DNA of 64,000 bases from Deltaproteobacteria bacterium (GCA_020848745.1 JADLHM010000056.1:1-64000); one strand, 5' to 3'. Positions 1-8,999 are shown, counted from the first letter of the stretch. The notes: generated from the letters alone by a model not told the origin. Made by a program: numbers and translations.

Positions 1-120
1 AATCCGGCGCGGCTCCCGCCACTGTGAGTCGGAACGAACGCGCACGCAGGCCACTGCCCCTTCGGGTGGGAAGGCGGCGCAAGTAGGTCGCCGACGAGCC
101 AGGAGACCTAGCCCTCGAGG
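1..120 (+). ncRNA. Cobalamin riboswitch, 5' end missing
   Basis: Conserved cobalamin aptamer blocks appear in the right order: the CCCGCCACTGTGA block near 15-27, GCCACTG at 50-56, GGGAAGGC at 68-75 and the highly conserved GAGCCAGGAGACC at 96-108. The upstream strand of the aptamer lies before the window start, so this copy is partial only because of the cut. Riboswitches of this class normally lower expression of downstream genes when cobalamin is plentiful. The genes that follow (TonB-dependent receptor, BtuF, BtuC, BtuD) are the expected regulon. The aptamer is followed by about 210 bases of leader before the first gene, and the expression platform was not resolved. Confidence 0.93.
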
Positions 121-332
121 CAGCTCGTTCAACCGTCCCTCGGGAAAGTGGGGCCGGGAGCCATGACCGACGAACGAACGCACATCCACTGGACGATCGG
201 GCACGACGCCCGCTCGTCGACCGCGCGCCGGCCCGCCGCCGCGCCCCGCGCTCCGTTCTCGGCTCCGCGTTCCGCGCCCCCGTCGCGAGGGCCCAATGCG
301 ACGTCACGGGTAGTGGCGTCGAGGAGGACCTC
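121..332 (+). other. Leader between riboswitch and first gene
   Basis: This untranslated stretch must contain the expression platform of the riboswitch. It is GC-rich with several short self-complementary segments, but no clear terminator with a T-run is visible. A purine-rich GAGGAGG at 321-327 is the ribosome binding site of the gene starting at 333. Short open frames here have no support as genes. Confidence 0.5.
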
Positions 333-1688
333 ATGCGTCGCTTCTCCCTCGTCTTGTCCGCTCTCCTGGCCGTTGCGATCGCGCGCTCGGCGCCGGCGGC
401 GATCGTAGCCGATCCGGCCTACGTCGTCGGTACGATTCCGCTCCCGATCGTGAACGCGGCCGACGTCGCCGTCGTCGGCGCGTCGATCGCCATCGGGCAG
501 GGCTCGTTCGGCGCGGGTGGCCAGTCGATCATCCGACTCGACCCGAACGGGGGGGTGTTCACGATCGTCTCGAACCTGAACGCGATCGGCGCGATCGTGT
601 ACGATGCCGCGAACGATCGCCTGCTCTTCACCGACAACGCGGGCGAGCTCCCGGGCGCGACCAACGGCGACACGATCTATGCGTTGGCGGATCCGCGCTC
701 GGTCGTGTCGCCGATCGACGCCGCCACGCTGACGCTGCTGCCGAGCGGATCGATCCCGGCGGCACAGGCCGTGCTGCCCCTCCCGGGCGGCGACGTGCTC
801 GTCGGGGACGCCGCCGGGCCGGGTAGCGGGCGGGTGGTGCGGATCTCCTCCGGGGTGCCGAGCGACCTCGTCACCGGGCTCGACTACACCTCCGGCGTTT
901 CGTTGAGCCTCTCGGGCGGCGAGCTCCTGATCGGCAACGTCGACGCGTTCTTCAGCGGCAACGTCATCCGCTACTCGCTCGCCGGGGTCGCCATCGCGCC
1001 GCTTGCGACCGGGCTCAGCGGATCGTACGACCAGGCGGTCGACGCGGACGGCGACCTGCTCCTGACGGGCGGATTCACCGGCGATTTCTCGAGCTCGACC
1101 GTGATCGCCATCGCGCCGAACGGCGCCGTCGACGAGATCGCGTCGGGGTTCGGCTTCTCGAGCGGCCTCACGATCGATGGGCCGAGCCGCCAAGTGATGG
1201 TCCTCGACTTCGGCACGACCCGCATCGACACCCTGACGCCGGTCGACGCGCTGACGCCGGGGGGCGGCGGCTCCAAGGAATGTCACGTCGAGACGTTCGG
1301 CGGCGCGCCGGTCCGCTCGTCGTCCGGGAAGCCCAAGAATCGCTGGGAGTGTACCGACGGAGATCCGGCGTGCGACCGCGACGGGGTTGCGAACGGCGCC
1401 TGCGTCTTCTGGGTCGGCGCGTGCCTCGCGATCGCCGACGCGCGCGCGCCCAAGTGCGCGCCGGTCGGGATCGACGCGGTCACCGTGACCAGCAAGCGTC
1501 TCGCGACCGCCGCCGCTGCGATCGCGTCGGCCGTGTCGGCGGCGCTTCCGGCCGCCGGCCCGACGTGCAGCGGCACGACGATCGTGCCGGTCACGGCCGA
1601 CGGCAAGGGGCGGACGATCGTGTTCGACGCGTCCTGGGCGGGGAAGCGCCGCGACAAGGACGTGCTGTCGTTGCGGTGCCGGCCGTAA
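333..1688 (+). CDS. Secreted beta-propeller-like protein with Cys-rich C-terminal module
   Basis: A 451-residue exported protein, first gene after the cobalamin riboswitch. The start is set by GAGGAGG at 321-327. Residues 1-23 form a signal peptide ending near APA. Residues about 30-300 contain repeated strand-turn units such as IIRLDPNGG, AANDRLLFTD, GGDVLVGDA and GGELLIGN, as in NHL/YncE-like propellers. A Gly-rich linker leads to a roughly 140-residue C-terminal module with at least seven cysteines, including the CTDGDPACDRDG motif. I do not recognise this module as a named family. Position suggests a periplasmic or surface role in cobalamin capture, but no ligand site can be assigned. Confidence 0.75.
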   Translation: MRRFSLVLSALLAVAIARSAPAAIVADPAYVVGTIPLPIVNAADVAVVGASIAIGQGSFGAGGQSIIRLDPNGGVFTIVSNLNAIGAIVYDAANDRLLFTDNAGELPGATNGDTIYALADPRSVVSPIDAATLTLLPSGSIPAAQAVLPLPGGDVLVGDAAGPGSGRVVRISSGVPSDLVTGLDYTSGVSLSLSGGELLIGNVDAFFSGNVIRYSLAGVAIAPLATGLSGSYDQAVDADGDLLLTGGFTGDFSSSTVIAIAPNGAVDEIASGFGFSSGLTIDGPSRQVMVLDFGTTRIDTLTPVDALTPGGGGSKECHVETFGGAPVRSSSGKPKNRWECTDGDPACDRDGVANGACVFWVGACLAIADARAPKCAPVGIDAVTVTSKRLATAAAAIASAVSAALPAAGPTCSGTTIVPVTADGKGRTIVFDASWAGKRRDKDVLSLRCRP

Positions 1689-1729
1689 GCGCGGCCCGCC
1701 CGGCGATGATCCGGAGGAGGGCGAGAGCC

Positions 1730-2659
1730 ATGACGACATCGATCGCCGTCTCGGCGCGGCTGCGGAGCGGAATGGTGGGAATGGCTCTCGCTCTCGCGTG
1801 CCTCGCGCCGGCGCCGGCGGCCGCCGATCCCTGCCTCGACGACGTGGTGTCCTACACCATGGGGCAGAACGGGGGCTTCAACGCGGGTGAGGGCGGCACC
1901 GAGAACCTCCTTCCCGACGTCGTGCTCGGCGCGCCGCGCGGGCTCGGGCAGAGCGCCGGTTCGCTCGACGTGGTCTCGCTCGGGAACGGTGGCGGCATCA
2001 CGGTCGCCTTCACGGACAACCGCATCGTCGACGGTCCCGGCCCCGACGTCACGATCTTCGAGAACGCCTTCAACTCGCCGGGGCTCGGCATCTTCACCGA
2101 GGTGGCGGTGGTGGCGGCGAGCGCGGACGGTGTGACCTTCGTCGAGTTCCCGCACGGCGCGGGCGGACAGGATCTCTCCGGGATGGCGGGACGCACGCCG
2201 GTGTACGCCAACGTGGACACGAACGTGATCGATCCGCGCGATCCCGCGGTCTCGGGCGGCGACCAGTTCGACCTCGCGACGATCGGGCTCGCGAGCGCGC
2301 GCTGGCTCCGCATCACCGACCCGGGCGCCGCAATCGACGACGTCGGCAACCACTTCCCCACGCCGGGCGTCGGCAAGTCGGGATTCGACCTCGACGCGGC
2401 GATCGCGATCCATTCGGAAGGCACCTGTGCGGCGTGCTGCGACGCCGACGGCAACGGCAGCGTGAAGCCGAACGACGTCCTGCTGCTCCTCCGCGAGGTG
2501 TCCGAGTTGCCGAACGCGGTGAACCTCTGCGGGCCGGCGTCCTGCGGCGGCCGCTCGTGCGGGGACGCGAACGGCGATTGCCGGCTCGCCGCCGCCGACG
2601 TGTTGCTCTGCCTGCGCCTCGCGTCGGGGCTCACGGCGCCGTTTACGCTCTGCGAGTGA
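1730..2659 (+). CDS. Secreted surface protein with dockerin-like repeats, cobalamin operon
   Basis: A 309-residue exported protein. ATG 1730 is preferred because GGAGGAGGG lies just upstream; an in-frame ATG at 1706 would precede that site. A signal peptide covers about residues 1-32. Residues about 33-235 form one domain with motifs LPDVVLGAPRGLG, LDVVSLGNGGG and DGPGPDVTIFENAF, resembling 'cell surface protein' entries often found beside BtuB genes (from memory, not searched). Residues about 240-309 carry two dockerin-like calcium loops, DADGNGSVKPNDVLLLLR and DANGDCRLAAADVLLCLR. Its stop overlaps the GTG start of the receptor gene. It probably sits outside the cell and could dock to a cohesin-like partner encoded downstream. 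Confidence 0.75.
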   Translation: MTTSIAVSARLRSGMVGMALALACLAPAPAAADPCLDDVVSYTMGQNGGFNAGEGGTENLLPDVVLGAPRGLGQSAGSLDVVSLGNGGGITVAFTDNRIVDGPGPDVTIFENAFNSPGLGIFTEVAVVAASADGVTFVEFPHGAGGQDLSGMAGRTPVYANVDTNVIDPRDPAVSGGDQFDLATIGLASARWLRITDPGAAIDDVGNHFPTPGVGKSGFDLDAAIAIHSEGTCAACCDADGNGSVKPNDVLLLLREVSELPNAVNLCGPASCGGRSCGDANGDCRLAAADVLLCLRLASGLTAPFTLCE

Positions 2660-4728
2660 TCGCGATCCTCCATGGACGTGCGGGTCTCGCGGCCATGCTC
2701 TCCCTCTCGGCGATGATCGCCGCGACGGCCTTCGCGGAGGACCCGCTACTCGGCACGATCGAGGTACGGAGCGCGTCCGAGGCCGCGCCCGCGCCGAGGG
2801 ACGAGAGCGCCTTCGCGACGGTCGTGCCGATCGCCGACCAGCCCGCCGAGATCGACACGCTCGCCGACGTGCTCGACGAGACGGTCGGCGTGTCGGTGCG
2901 GCGCTTCGGGGGCCTCGGCGACTTCGCGACGGTCTCGATCCGCGGCAGCACGCCGGGGCAGGTCGGCGTCTTCTTCGACGGCGTCGCGCTCACGCGCGCC
3001 CGCAGCGAGACCGTGAACCTCGCCGACTTGCCGCTCGACCAGCTCGGCGCCGTCGAGGTGTACCGCGGGGTGTCGCCGCTCGCGCTCTCGGCGTCCGCGC
3101 TCGCGGGCGCGGTGAACCTCGTCTCGCGCGCCCCCGACGGCGTGCCGCGCTTCTCGCTCCTCGCGGGGGGCGGTTCGTTCGGGACGCGCAAGGCGAGCGT
3201 CGCCGGCTCGACGGTGCGCGGGCCGGTGTCGGGTTTCCTCTCCGCCACGTATCTCGGCAGCGACGGCGATTTCACGTTCGAGGACGACAACGGCACGCTC
3301 CAGAACCCCGACGACGACCGTGAGGCGAAGCGCCGCAACAATGCCTTCGATTCCGCCGAGGTGCTCGCCAAGGTGCGCTGGGCGCTCGCGTCGGGGGGCG
3401 CCGTCACCGGTCTCACGGAATTCTTCGCGAACCACCAGGGCGTGCCGGGGATCGGCGCGTTCCAGGCGGACGACGCGTCGCTCCGTGATCTCCGGAGCCT
3501 GAGCTACGTGCGCTTCGAGCGGCCCGGCCTCGCGGGGCTCCCCGTCGACCTCAGCAGCACGGGGTCCTTCGTCTTCGAGCGCGAGCGCTTCCGCGACGCC
3601 GAGGGCGAGATCGGGCTCGGCAACGTCGCGACCGACAACCGCACGTATACCGGCGCGCTCGACAACCTCCTCTCGACCCGGATCGGCCGGCATGCGCTCG
3701 AGGCGCGCGCCGACGTCGGCGGCCAGGTCTTCACGCCCGCGGACACGCTCGCCGCCGATCCGAACGGCCCCGACCAGAGTCGGATCCGCTTCGATCTCGC
3801 GGCCGGCGACACGATCGGCTTCTTCGACGACCGCCTGCTCGTGCAGCCGACGTTCCGCTGGGAGCACCTGCACGACGACTTCAGCGATCCGGGCGAGGCG
3901 TCCGGGCGGATCACGCGCGCGAGCCGGGGCGGCAGCCACGACCTGCTGACGCCGCGTCTCGGCCTGCGGTTCGACGCCGCGGATGGCGTCGCGTTCAAGG
4001 CGAACGTCGCCCGCGTCGAGCGCGCGCCGAACTTCACCGAGCTCTTCGGCAACCGCGGCTCGATCCTCGGCAACCCGAACCTCGACCCCGAGCGCGGCCT
4101 GAACGCCGACCTCGGTGTCGTGCTGACGCGCGACCGCCTCGGGTGGGCGCGGCGTCTCCGCCTCGAGGCCGTCGGCTTCGTCGCCGTCGTCGACGACCTG
4201 ATCGTGCTCGTGCAGAACTCGCAACGGACGTCGATCTTCCGGAATGTCGACCGCGCGCGCACGGTCGGCTGCGAGCTCGCCGCCGGCGCCGACGTCTCCG
4301 AGCACCTGCGGCTCGGGCTCAACTACACCTACCAGGACGCGCGCGACGAGAGCGGCATCCCGGCCCGCGACGGGAACCAGCTTCCCGGCCGGCCGCGCCA
4401 CGAGCTCTACCACCGCACCGAGTACCGGCGTGACGAAGGACGGCTGTTCTACGAGCTCGGCTTCGTCGCCGAGAACTTCCTCGACCAGGCGAACTTCCTG
4501 GTCGTGAACGCGCGCGCGATCCATACGGTCGGCGTCGAGGCCGACCTCGCGGCGCTCGGCCGCCGCTTTCGGAGGGGCGCGCTCGCGCGCATCCCGCTCC
4601 TCGTGACCTTCGAGGTCCGGAACTTCACCGACAACCAGGTCGAGGACGTCGCCGGTTATCCGCTGCCGGGACGCGCGTTCTTTGGGACGGTGCGCTGGGC
4701 GTGGGAAGGGCAGGGGCCGCGTGGCTGA
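2656..4728 (+). CDS. btuB: TonB-dependent outer-membrane receptor, BtuB-type
   Basis: This protein should bind cobalamin at the cell surface and import it through the outer membrane using TonB energy. It is 690 residues. GTG 2656 overlaps the previous stop by four bases and gives a signal peptide with a basic residue; the later ATG 2695 would lack the charged n-region. The plug domain is about residues 55-165 (TVSIRGSTPGQVGVFFDG, LGAVEVYRGVSPLALS, AGAVNLVSRAP). The rest is a 22-strand-type barrel with NFTELFGNRGSILGNPNL and a C-terminal strand rich in aromatics. The cobalamin substrate is inferred from the riboswitch and the neighbouring btuFCD, not from ligand residues. Confidence 0.9.
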   Translation: MIAILHGRAGLAAMLSLSAMIAATAFAEDPLLGTIEVRSASEAAPAPRDESAFATVVPIADQPAEIDTLADVLDETVGVSVRRFGGLGDFATVSIRGSTPGQVGVFFDGVALTRARSETVNLADLPLDQLGAVEVYRGVSPLALSASALAGAVNLVSRAPDGVPRFSLLAGGGSFGTRKASVAGSTVRGPVSGFLSATYLGSDGDFTFEDDNGTLQNPDDDREAKRRNNAFDSAEVLAKVRWALASGGAVTGLTEFFANHQGVPGIGAFQADDASLRDLRSLSYVRFERPGLAGLPVDLSSTGSFVFERERFRDAEGEIGLGNVATDNRTYTGALDNLLSTRIGRHALEARADVGGQVFTPADTLAADPNGPDQSRIRFDLAAGDTIGFFDDRLLVQPTFRWEHLHDDFSDPGEASGRITRASRGGSHDLLTPRLGLRFDAADGVAFKANVARVERAPNFTELFGNRGSILGNPNLDPERGLNADLGVVLTRDRLGWARRLRLEAVGFVAVVDDLIVLVQNSQRTSIFRNVDRARTVGCELAAGADVSEHLRLGLNYTYQDARDESGIPARDGNQLPGRPRHELYHRTEYRRDEGRLFYELGFVAENFLDQANFLVVNARAIHTVGVEADLAALGRRFRRGALARIPLLVTFEVRNFTDNQVEDVAGYPLPGRAFFGTVRWAWEGQGPRG

Positions 4729-5869
4729 CGGGTACCGGTGCGCGTGCGCCCTCCTGCTGCTCGCGGCCGCGCTCGCGGCGTGCAGCTCGGGCGGGGTCGA
4801 AGACCGCACGCCGGGCGACACGCCGCCGCCGCTCGCGGGCACGAGCGCGTTCGTCGTGACGACCGATTTCCAGACCGGCTCCTTCGCGGTCTTCCCGGTC
4901 CTCCAGCCCGACGCCGTCGCGAAGAACGTCGAGCGCATCCACTCCGACGCGGTGGCGCGCGTCCACGACGGCCTCGTGTACGTCGTGAACCGGCTCGGCG
5001 GCGACAACATCCAGGCGATCGACCCGGCGGCGGGCTACGCGACCCGCTGGCAGTGCTCGGTCGACAACGGCGCGAACCCGCACGACATCGCCTTCGCCGC
5101 GCCCGACAAGGCCTACGTGACGCGCTACGAGCGGACGACGCTCCTGATCGTCGATCCGACCACGGGGGCCGACTGCGCCCGCTTCGCGCGCGGCACGATC
5201 GACCTCGCGGCGCTCGCCGACGGCGACGGCCTTCCCGAGATGGACCAGGCCGTCGTGATCGGGGGCACGCTCTACGTGACCCTCCAGCGCCTCGACCGCC
5301 GGAACTTCTTCCGTCCGAGCGACCGCAGCACGATCGCCGTGATCGACGTCGCGACCGACAGGCTGGTCGGCGCGATCGACCTCACCGGGACGAACCCGTT
5401 CACGGAATCGGCCGGGCTCACGCCCGATCCGGCGACGGGGAAGCTCGTGCTGAACGAGGTCGGCGAGCTCGGCCGGCTCGACGACGGCGGCGTCGAGCGC
5501 GTCGACCCGACGACCATGCGCGCCGAGGGCTTCTTCGTCACCGAGCAGGACCTCGGCGGCAACGTGACCGACGTCGTGCTGATCGACGACCACCACGCCT
5601 ACGCGATCCTTCTCGACGAGACGGCGCGGAGCCGGGTCGTGCGTTTCGACCCGACGACGCGCCAGGTCATCCGGACCCTCGCGGCGGGCGACGAGTTCCT
5701 GGTCGACGTCGCGCTCGGGCCGGACCGCGCGACCCTCTACCTCACCGACCGGACCTTGAAGCGGCCCGGCGTGCGGCGCTTCGCGATCGCCGACGACGCG
5801 GAGCTGGCGCCGTCGCCGATCGACACCGGGCTCGCCCCCTTCGACGTCGTGTTCGTGACGGGACCATGA
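4721..5869 (+). CDS. YncE/BtuG-like beta-propeller lipoprotein
   Basis: A 382-residue lipoprotein. GTG 4721 overlaps the end of the receptor gene and places a lipobox, LAAC, at Cys21. The mature protein is a seven-bladed-propeller-like repeat (HDGLVYVVNRLGGDNIQ, NPHDIAFAAPDKAYVTRYE, STIAVIDVATDRLVG, GPDRATLYLTDRTLK). In Bacteroides, the propeller lipoprotein BtuG binds cobalamin at the surface on top of BtuB; the gene order here (receptor followed by propeller lipoprotein under a cobalamin riboswitch) fits the same role. Homology to BtuG is inferred from fold and context only. Other YncE-like proteins have unrelated functions. Confidence 0.78.
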   Translation: MADGYRCACALLLLAAALAACSSGGVEDRTPGDTPPPLAGTSAFVVTTDFQTGSFAVFPVLQPDAVAKNVERIHSDAVARVHDGLVYVVNRLGGDNIQAIDPAAGYATRWQCSVDNGANPHDIAFAAPDKAYVTRYERTTLLIVDPTTGADCARFARGTIDLAALADGDGLPEMDQAVVIGGTLYVTLQRLDRRNFFRPSDRSTIAVIDVATDRLVGAIDLTGTNPFTESAGLTPDPATGKLVLNEVGELGRLDDGGVERVDPTTMRAEGFFVTEQDLGGNVTDVVLIDDHHAYAILLDETARSRVVRFDPTTRQVIRTLAAGDEFLVDVALGPDRATLYLTDRTLKRPGVRRFAIADDAELAPSPIDTGLAPFDVVFVTGP

Positions 5870-5895
5870 ACGGGACCATGAGAAGGAGGGGAGGG

Positions 5896-7392
5896 ATGCG
5901 AGGCACGGAAGGGCGTGGGGCGCGGCTGCGGCGCTGGGTCGGGGTGCTCGTCGTGGCCGGTGTCGTCGCTGCGCCGCTCGCGGCGGCAGCGGGAGCCGAC
6001 CCCGTGCTCGCGTGCCGGCGGGCGATCGTGCGCGACGCCGCGAAGCTCGCGCGGGCGCGGCTCGCCGCGCTCCGCAAGTGCGAGGACGCGAAGCGCAAGG
6101 GGAAGCTTCCGGCGCTCACCGCCTGCCGCGACGAGCCGGCGATCGGCGCGGCGTTCGCGACTGCGACCGGGAAGCTCGCGGCGGTGGTCGCTCGCGCCTG
6201 CGGCGGCGCCGACGGACGCTGCGGCACCGCCGACGACCCGTCGCTCGCGGCGATCGCGTGGCCGGGCGCGTGCCCGGAGCTCGAGGGCAGCGGCTGCACG
6301 GCGGCGCTCGCGGGCTGCGGCGACGTCCCGGCTTGCGTCGCCTGCCTCGCCGACGCCGCGATCGGCCGCGGCGTCGCGCTCGCATACGCGCCGTTCGCCG
6401 CCGCCGACGCGAAGACGCAGAAGGCGGTCGTGCGCTGTCAGAAGGCGGTGGCCGGCGCCGCGACGGCGCTCGCGGCCGCCCGGCTCGCGGCCGGCGCGCG
6501 TTGCCTCGACGGCCGCCTCGCCGGCACGCATTCGGCGCCGTGCCCGCTTCCGGGCAACGGCAAGGCGGCGGCGAAGCTCGCGAAGGCGCGGGCCAAGGCG
6601 GAGGCCGCCGTCTGCAAGGCGTGCGGCGGCGTCGACAAGCGCTGCGGCGGCGGCGACGATCTCGCGCGTGAGCTCGTCGGCACCGCGCCCGCGTGTCCGG
6701 AGGTCGGTCTCTGCGACACCGCGATCGCGAGCTTCGTCGACGTGGTCGCGTGCTTCGACTGCAGCGCGGCAGCCCGCATCGATTGCGCGCTCGCGGGCGC
6801 TGCGCCGGGCGTCGCCGACTATCCGGCGGCGTGCGCCGCCGTGCCGCCGACGCCGACGCCCACCTCGACCCCGACCCCGACCGCCACGCCGAGCGCCTCG
6901 CCGACCTTCACGCCGTCGCCGACTCCGACCGCGACGCCGGTCTTCTGCCCGCGCGACGCGGCGCGCGTCTCGCGGGTGACGATCGGGCTCGTGACCGGCG
7001 GCCCGCTGCTCGGGGCCGCGAGCGCCGTGCTCGACTACGATCCCGAACGGGTGCGGCTCGACGGCGCCGGCGACGATCCCGCCGTGCGTGCCGCCGTGAC
7101 CGATCTCACCGGCGGCGCGCTGCTCGGCAGGGGCGCCCCCAACAACCAGGACCACGACGGCGACCTGGCGCCCGATCGGCTGCGCTTCACGCTGGTCGCC
7201 GCGAGCGGGGTCGCGGGCGACGTGCTGCGCGTGGCGTTCGCGCTCTGCGCGGACGCGCCGCTGCCGGCGATCGGCGACTACGCGTGCACGCTCGTTCCGG
7301 GAAGCGCGATTGCCGCGGACGCGGTGACGCCGCTGCCGAACGCCGCCTGCGTGATCGCCGTCGAGAACGTGACCCCAGGAGGAGATCCATGA
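5896..7392 (+). CDS. Secreted Cys-rich protein with Thr/Pro linker and cohesin-like domain
   Basis: A 498-residue exported protein. ATG 5896 is chosen over in-frame ATGs at 5866 and 5878 because AAGGAGG at 5883-5889 is ideally placed. After a signal peptide (about 1-34) come two related Cys-rich, Ala/Lys-rich helical units of about 120 residues; each holds a CGG(A/V)D(G/K)RCG motif and CxxC-like pairs (CVACL, CFDC). A 35-residue (Thr/Pro)-rich linker follows. The last 145 residues resemble a cohesin-type beta-sandwich (SAVLDYDPERVRLDG, RLRFTLVAASGVAGDVLRVAF). The Cys-rich units are not a family I can name. A surface scaffold role in the cobalamin operon is inference. Confidence 0.65.
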   Translation: MRGTEGRGARLRRWVGVLVVAGVVAAPLAAAAGADPVLACRRAIVRDAAKLARARLAALRKCEDAKRKGKLPALTACRDEPAIGAAFATATGKLAAVVARACGGADGRCGTADDPSLAAIAWPGACPELEGSGCTAALAGCGDVPACVACLADAAIGRGVALAYAPFAAADAKTQKAVVRCQKAVAGAATALAAARLAAGARCLDGRLAGTHSAPCPLPGNGKAAAKLAKARAKAEAAVCKACGGVDKRCGGGDDLARELVGTAPACPEVGLCDTAIASFVDVVACFDCSAAARIDCALAGAAPGVADYPAACAAVPPTPTPTSTPTPTATPSASPTFTPSPTPTATPVFCPRDAARVSRVTIGLVTGGPLLGAASAVLDYDPERVRLDGAGDDPAVRAAVTDLTGGALLGRGAPNNQDHDGDLAPDRLRFTLVAASGVAGDVLRVAFALCADAPLPAIGDYACTLVPGSAIAADAVTPLPNAACVIAVENVTPGGDP

Positions 7393-8045
7393 CGACGATG
7401 CGGACGGCGATTGCCATGACGATGCTGGTGCTCGGCGCGACGGCGGCGTCCGCCGCCGACCTCTGCGGCGACGCCGACGGCAGCGGCGCGATCAGCGTGA
7501 CCGACGGTGTGCAAACGCTGCGTGCCGCGGCCGGCCTCGGCAGCAGCTGCACGCCCGGGCGCTGCGATCTCGACGGCAGCGGCAGCGTTTCGGTGAGCGA
7601 CGGGGTGAACGTGCTGCGTGCCGCCGCGGGCCTCACGGTGAAGCTCGCGTGCCCGGGCGGAGTGCCGGCCTGCGCGAGCGCCGACGTCACGGTGACGCTC
7701 GTGACCCCGGCGCCGATCGGCGCCGCGACGCTCGATCTGGCGTATGCCGCGGAGGCGGTCGTCCTGCCCGGGAGCGGCGACGCCGCGGCCGAGCGGGTGA
7801 CGATCCTGACGGCGGCGTCGCTCCTCGCGAACGGGGCGCCGAACGACCTCGACGACCGGCTGCGCTTCACGCTCGTTGCCGGGGACGGGCTCGAGGGCGG
7901 CGCGCTCCTGCGAGTGCGCTTCGATTGTCTCGGCCCGGCGCCGAGCGCGGGTGCGTTCGCGTGCACGCTCGCCGACGTCACCGGCACTGACGGCCTCACG
8001 GAGATCGACGGTGCGACCTGCGGCGTCGCGGTCGCGACCGAATAG
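7389..8045 (+). CDS. Small secreted protein: dockerin-like repeats plus cohesin-like domain
   Basis: A 218-residue exported protein; its ATG overlaps the previous stop by four bases and follows an AGGAGGAG site. A signal peptide ends near residue 21 (ASA). Residues about 23-80 hold two dockerin-type loops with cysteines, DADGSGAISVTDGVQTLR and DLDGSGSVSVSDGVNVLR. Residues about 88-215 resemble the cohesin-like domain of the preceding gene (ATLDLAYAAEAVVLPG, DRLRFTLVAGDGLEGG, LLRVRFDC). Having both halves of a cohesin-dockerin pair in one small protein would allow chaining or bridging of surface partners. Actual binding is untested. Confidence 0.7.
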   Translation: MTTMRTAIAMTMLVLGATAASAADLCGDADGSGAISVTDGVQTLRAAAGLGSSCTPGRCDLDGSGSVSVSDGVNVLRAAAGLTVKLACPGGVPACASADVTVTLVTPAPIGAATLDLAYAAEAVVLPGSGDAAAERVTILTAASLLANGAPNDLDDRLRFTLVAGDGLEGGALLRVRFDCLGPAPSAGAFACTLADVTGTDGLTEIDGATCGVAVATE

Positions 8046-8062
8046 ATAGATAGGGAGGCGCA

Positions 8063-8986
8063 TTGGCGGCGACGGCGGACGGCTGGAGCGAGCGGATCGG
8101 AGACGACGGTCGGCGCACGCGCGTGCTCGTCGCCTTCGCGCTCTCACTCGCGTGCCACGCGCTCGTGCTCGCGCTCGCGCGCGGCTGGCGCGCTGCCGAT
8201 CCGGCGCCGGCGCGCCTGCTCGTGGTGACGGTGATGGGGCGCGGCGGCGGTGCGTCGGATCCCGGTGCGGCAGGTGCCGTGGGAGGAGCTGCCGTCGCGG
8301 ACGCCGCGAGTCCGGTCGCGCCGGCAGCGCCGGGCGCGGTCGCGGCGGCGCCGCCGGCGGCCGTTGCCGAGCGCCCGCGTCCGGCGCTGCCTCGCCGGGC
8401 CGCGCGCGTCGCGGCGCGGCCGCCGCCCCGGATCGCCGAGCGTCGCCCGGCCGCCGGCGCCGACGCGCCTCCCGGCGTGATCGACGTGAGCTCCGCCACG
8501 ACCGGCGCACCGCCCGCGGCAAGGGAGGCAGCGCCTTCCGCCGCCGATGCGGCTCTCGTCGCGACCGGTCTCGCGGCGGCCGCGCTGGGGCCGGGAGCCG
8601 CGCGCGGCGACGACCCGGCGGCGCCGGGCGGCGCGGGCGCGGCCGGCGGCGGTTCGGATCGCGGTTCGGGTCACGGTGCGGGTGGCGGGGAGGGCGAAAG
8701 GGGCGACGGCCTCCGTGCCTTCTGCGCCAGTTGTCCCATTCCCGACTATCCACCGCGCGCGCGGCGGCAGGGCTGGCAGGGCACCGTCGACGTGGCGCTC
8801 GCGATCGGCGGCGACGGCAGCGTCACCGAGGCGCGCGTCGGCCGCTCCTCGGGGTATCCCGCGCTCGACGAGGTCGCGCTCGGCGTCGCGCGCCGCAGCC
8901 GTTTCCGCGTGCCGGGGGGCGGCCGGGAGCTCCGCGGCCAGCTCCGCTACCGCTTCGTGCTCGACGCCAGCGCGGCGCGGCGGTAG
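8063..8986 (+). CDS. tonB: TonB energy transducer
   Basis: A 307-residue TonB-family protein linking proton motive force to the receptor. It starts at TTG 8063 after GGGAGG at 8053-8058, with no better in-frame start nearby. One transmembrane helix lies at about residues 22-38 (VLVAFALSLACHALVLALA). A long Ala/Pro/Gly-rich periplasm-spanning region runs to about residue 220. The C-terminal domain shows YPPRARRQGWQGTVDVALAI, GSVTEARVGRSSGYPALDE and FRVP. No exbB or exbD lies nearby, so it must use an ExbBD complex encoded elsewhere. Its place in the operon suggests it is dedicated to the BtuB-type receptor. Confidence 0.85.
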   Translation: MAATADGWSERIGDDGRRTRVLVAFALSLACHALVLALARGWRAADPAPARLLVVTVMGRGGGASDPGAAGAVGGAAVADAASPVAPAAPGAVAAAPPAAVAERPRPALPRRAARVAARPPPRIAERRPAAGADAPPGVIDVSSATTGAPPAAREAAPSAADAALVATGLAAAALGPGAARGDDPAAPGGAGAAGGGSDRGSGHGAGGGEGERGDGLRAFCASCPIPDYPPRARRQGWQGTVDVALAIGGDGSVTEARVGRSSGYPALDEVALGVARRSRFRVPGGGRELRGQLRYRFVLDASAARR

Positions 8987-8999
8987 GACCGGCGCGCCC

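Noticed and set aside
123-332. Small gene starting near 148 in the riboswitch leader
   Set aside because: The frame overlaps the real first gene, has a low-complexity Arg/Ala/Pro/Ser product and lies where the expression platform is expected.
6841-6945. Tandem DNA repeat or CRISPR-like array
   Set aside because: The repetition encodes a Thr/Pro linker inside a coding gene; the units are a few bases long and there are no spacers.
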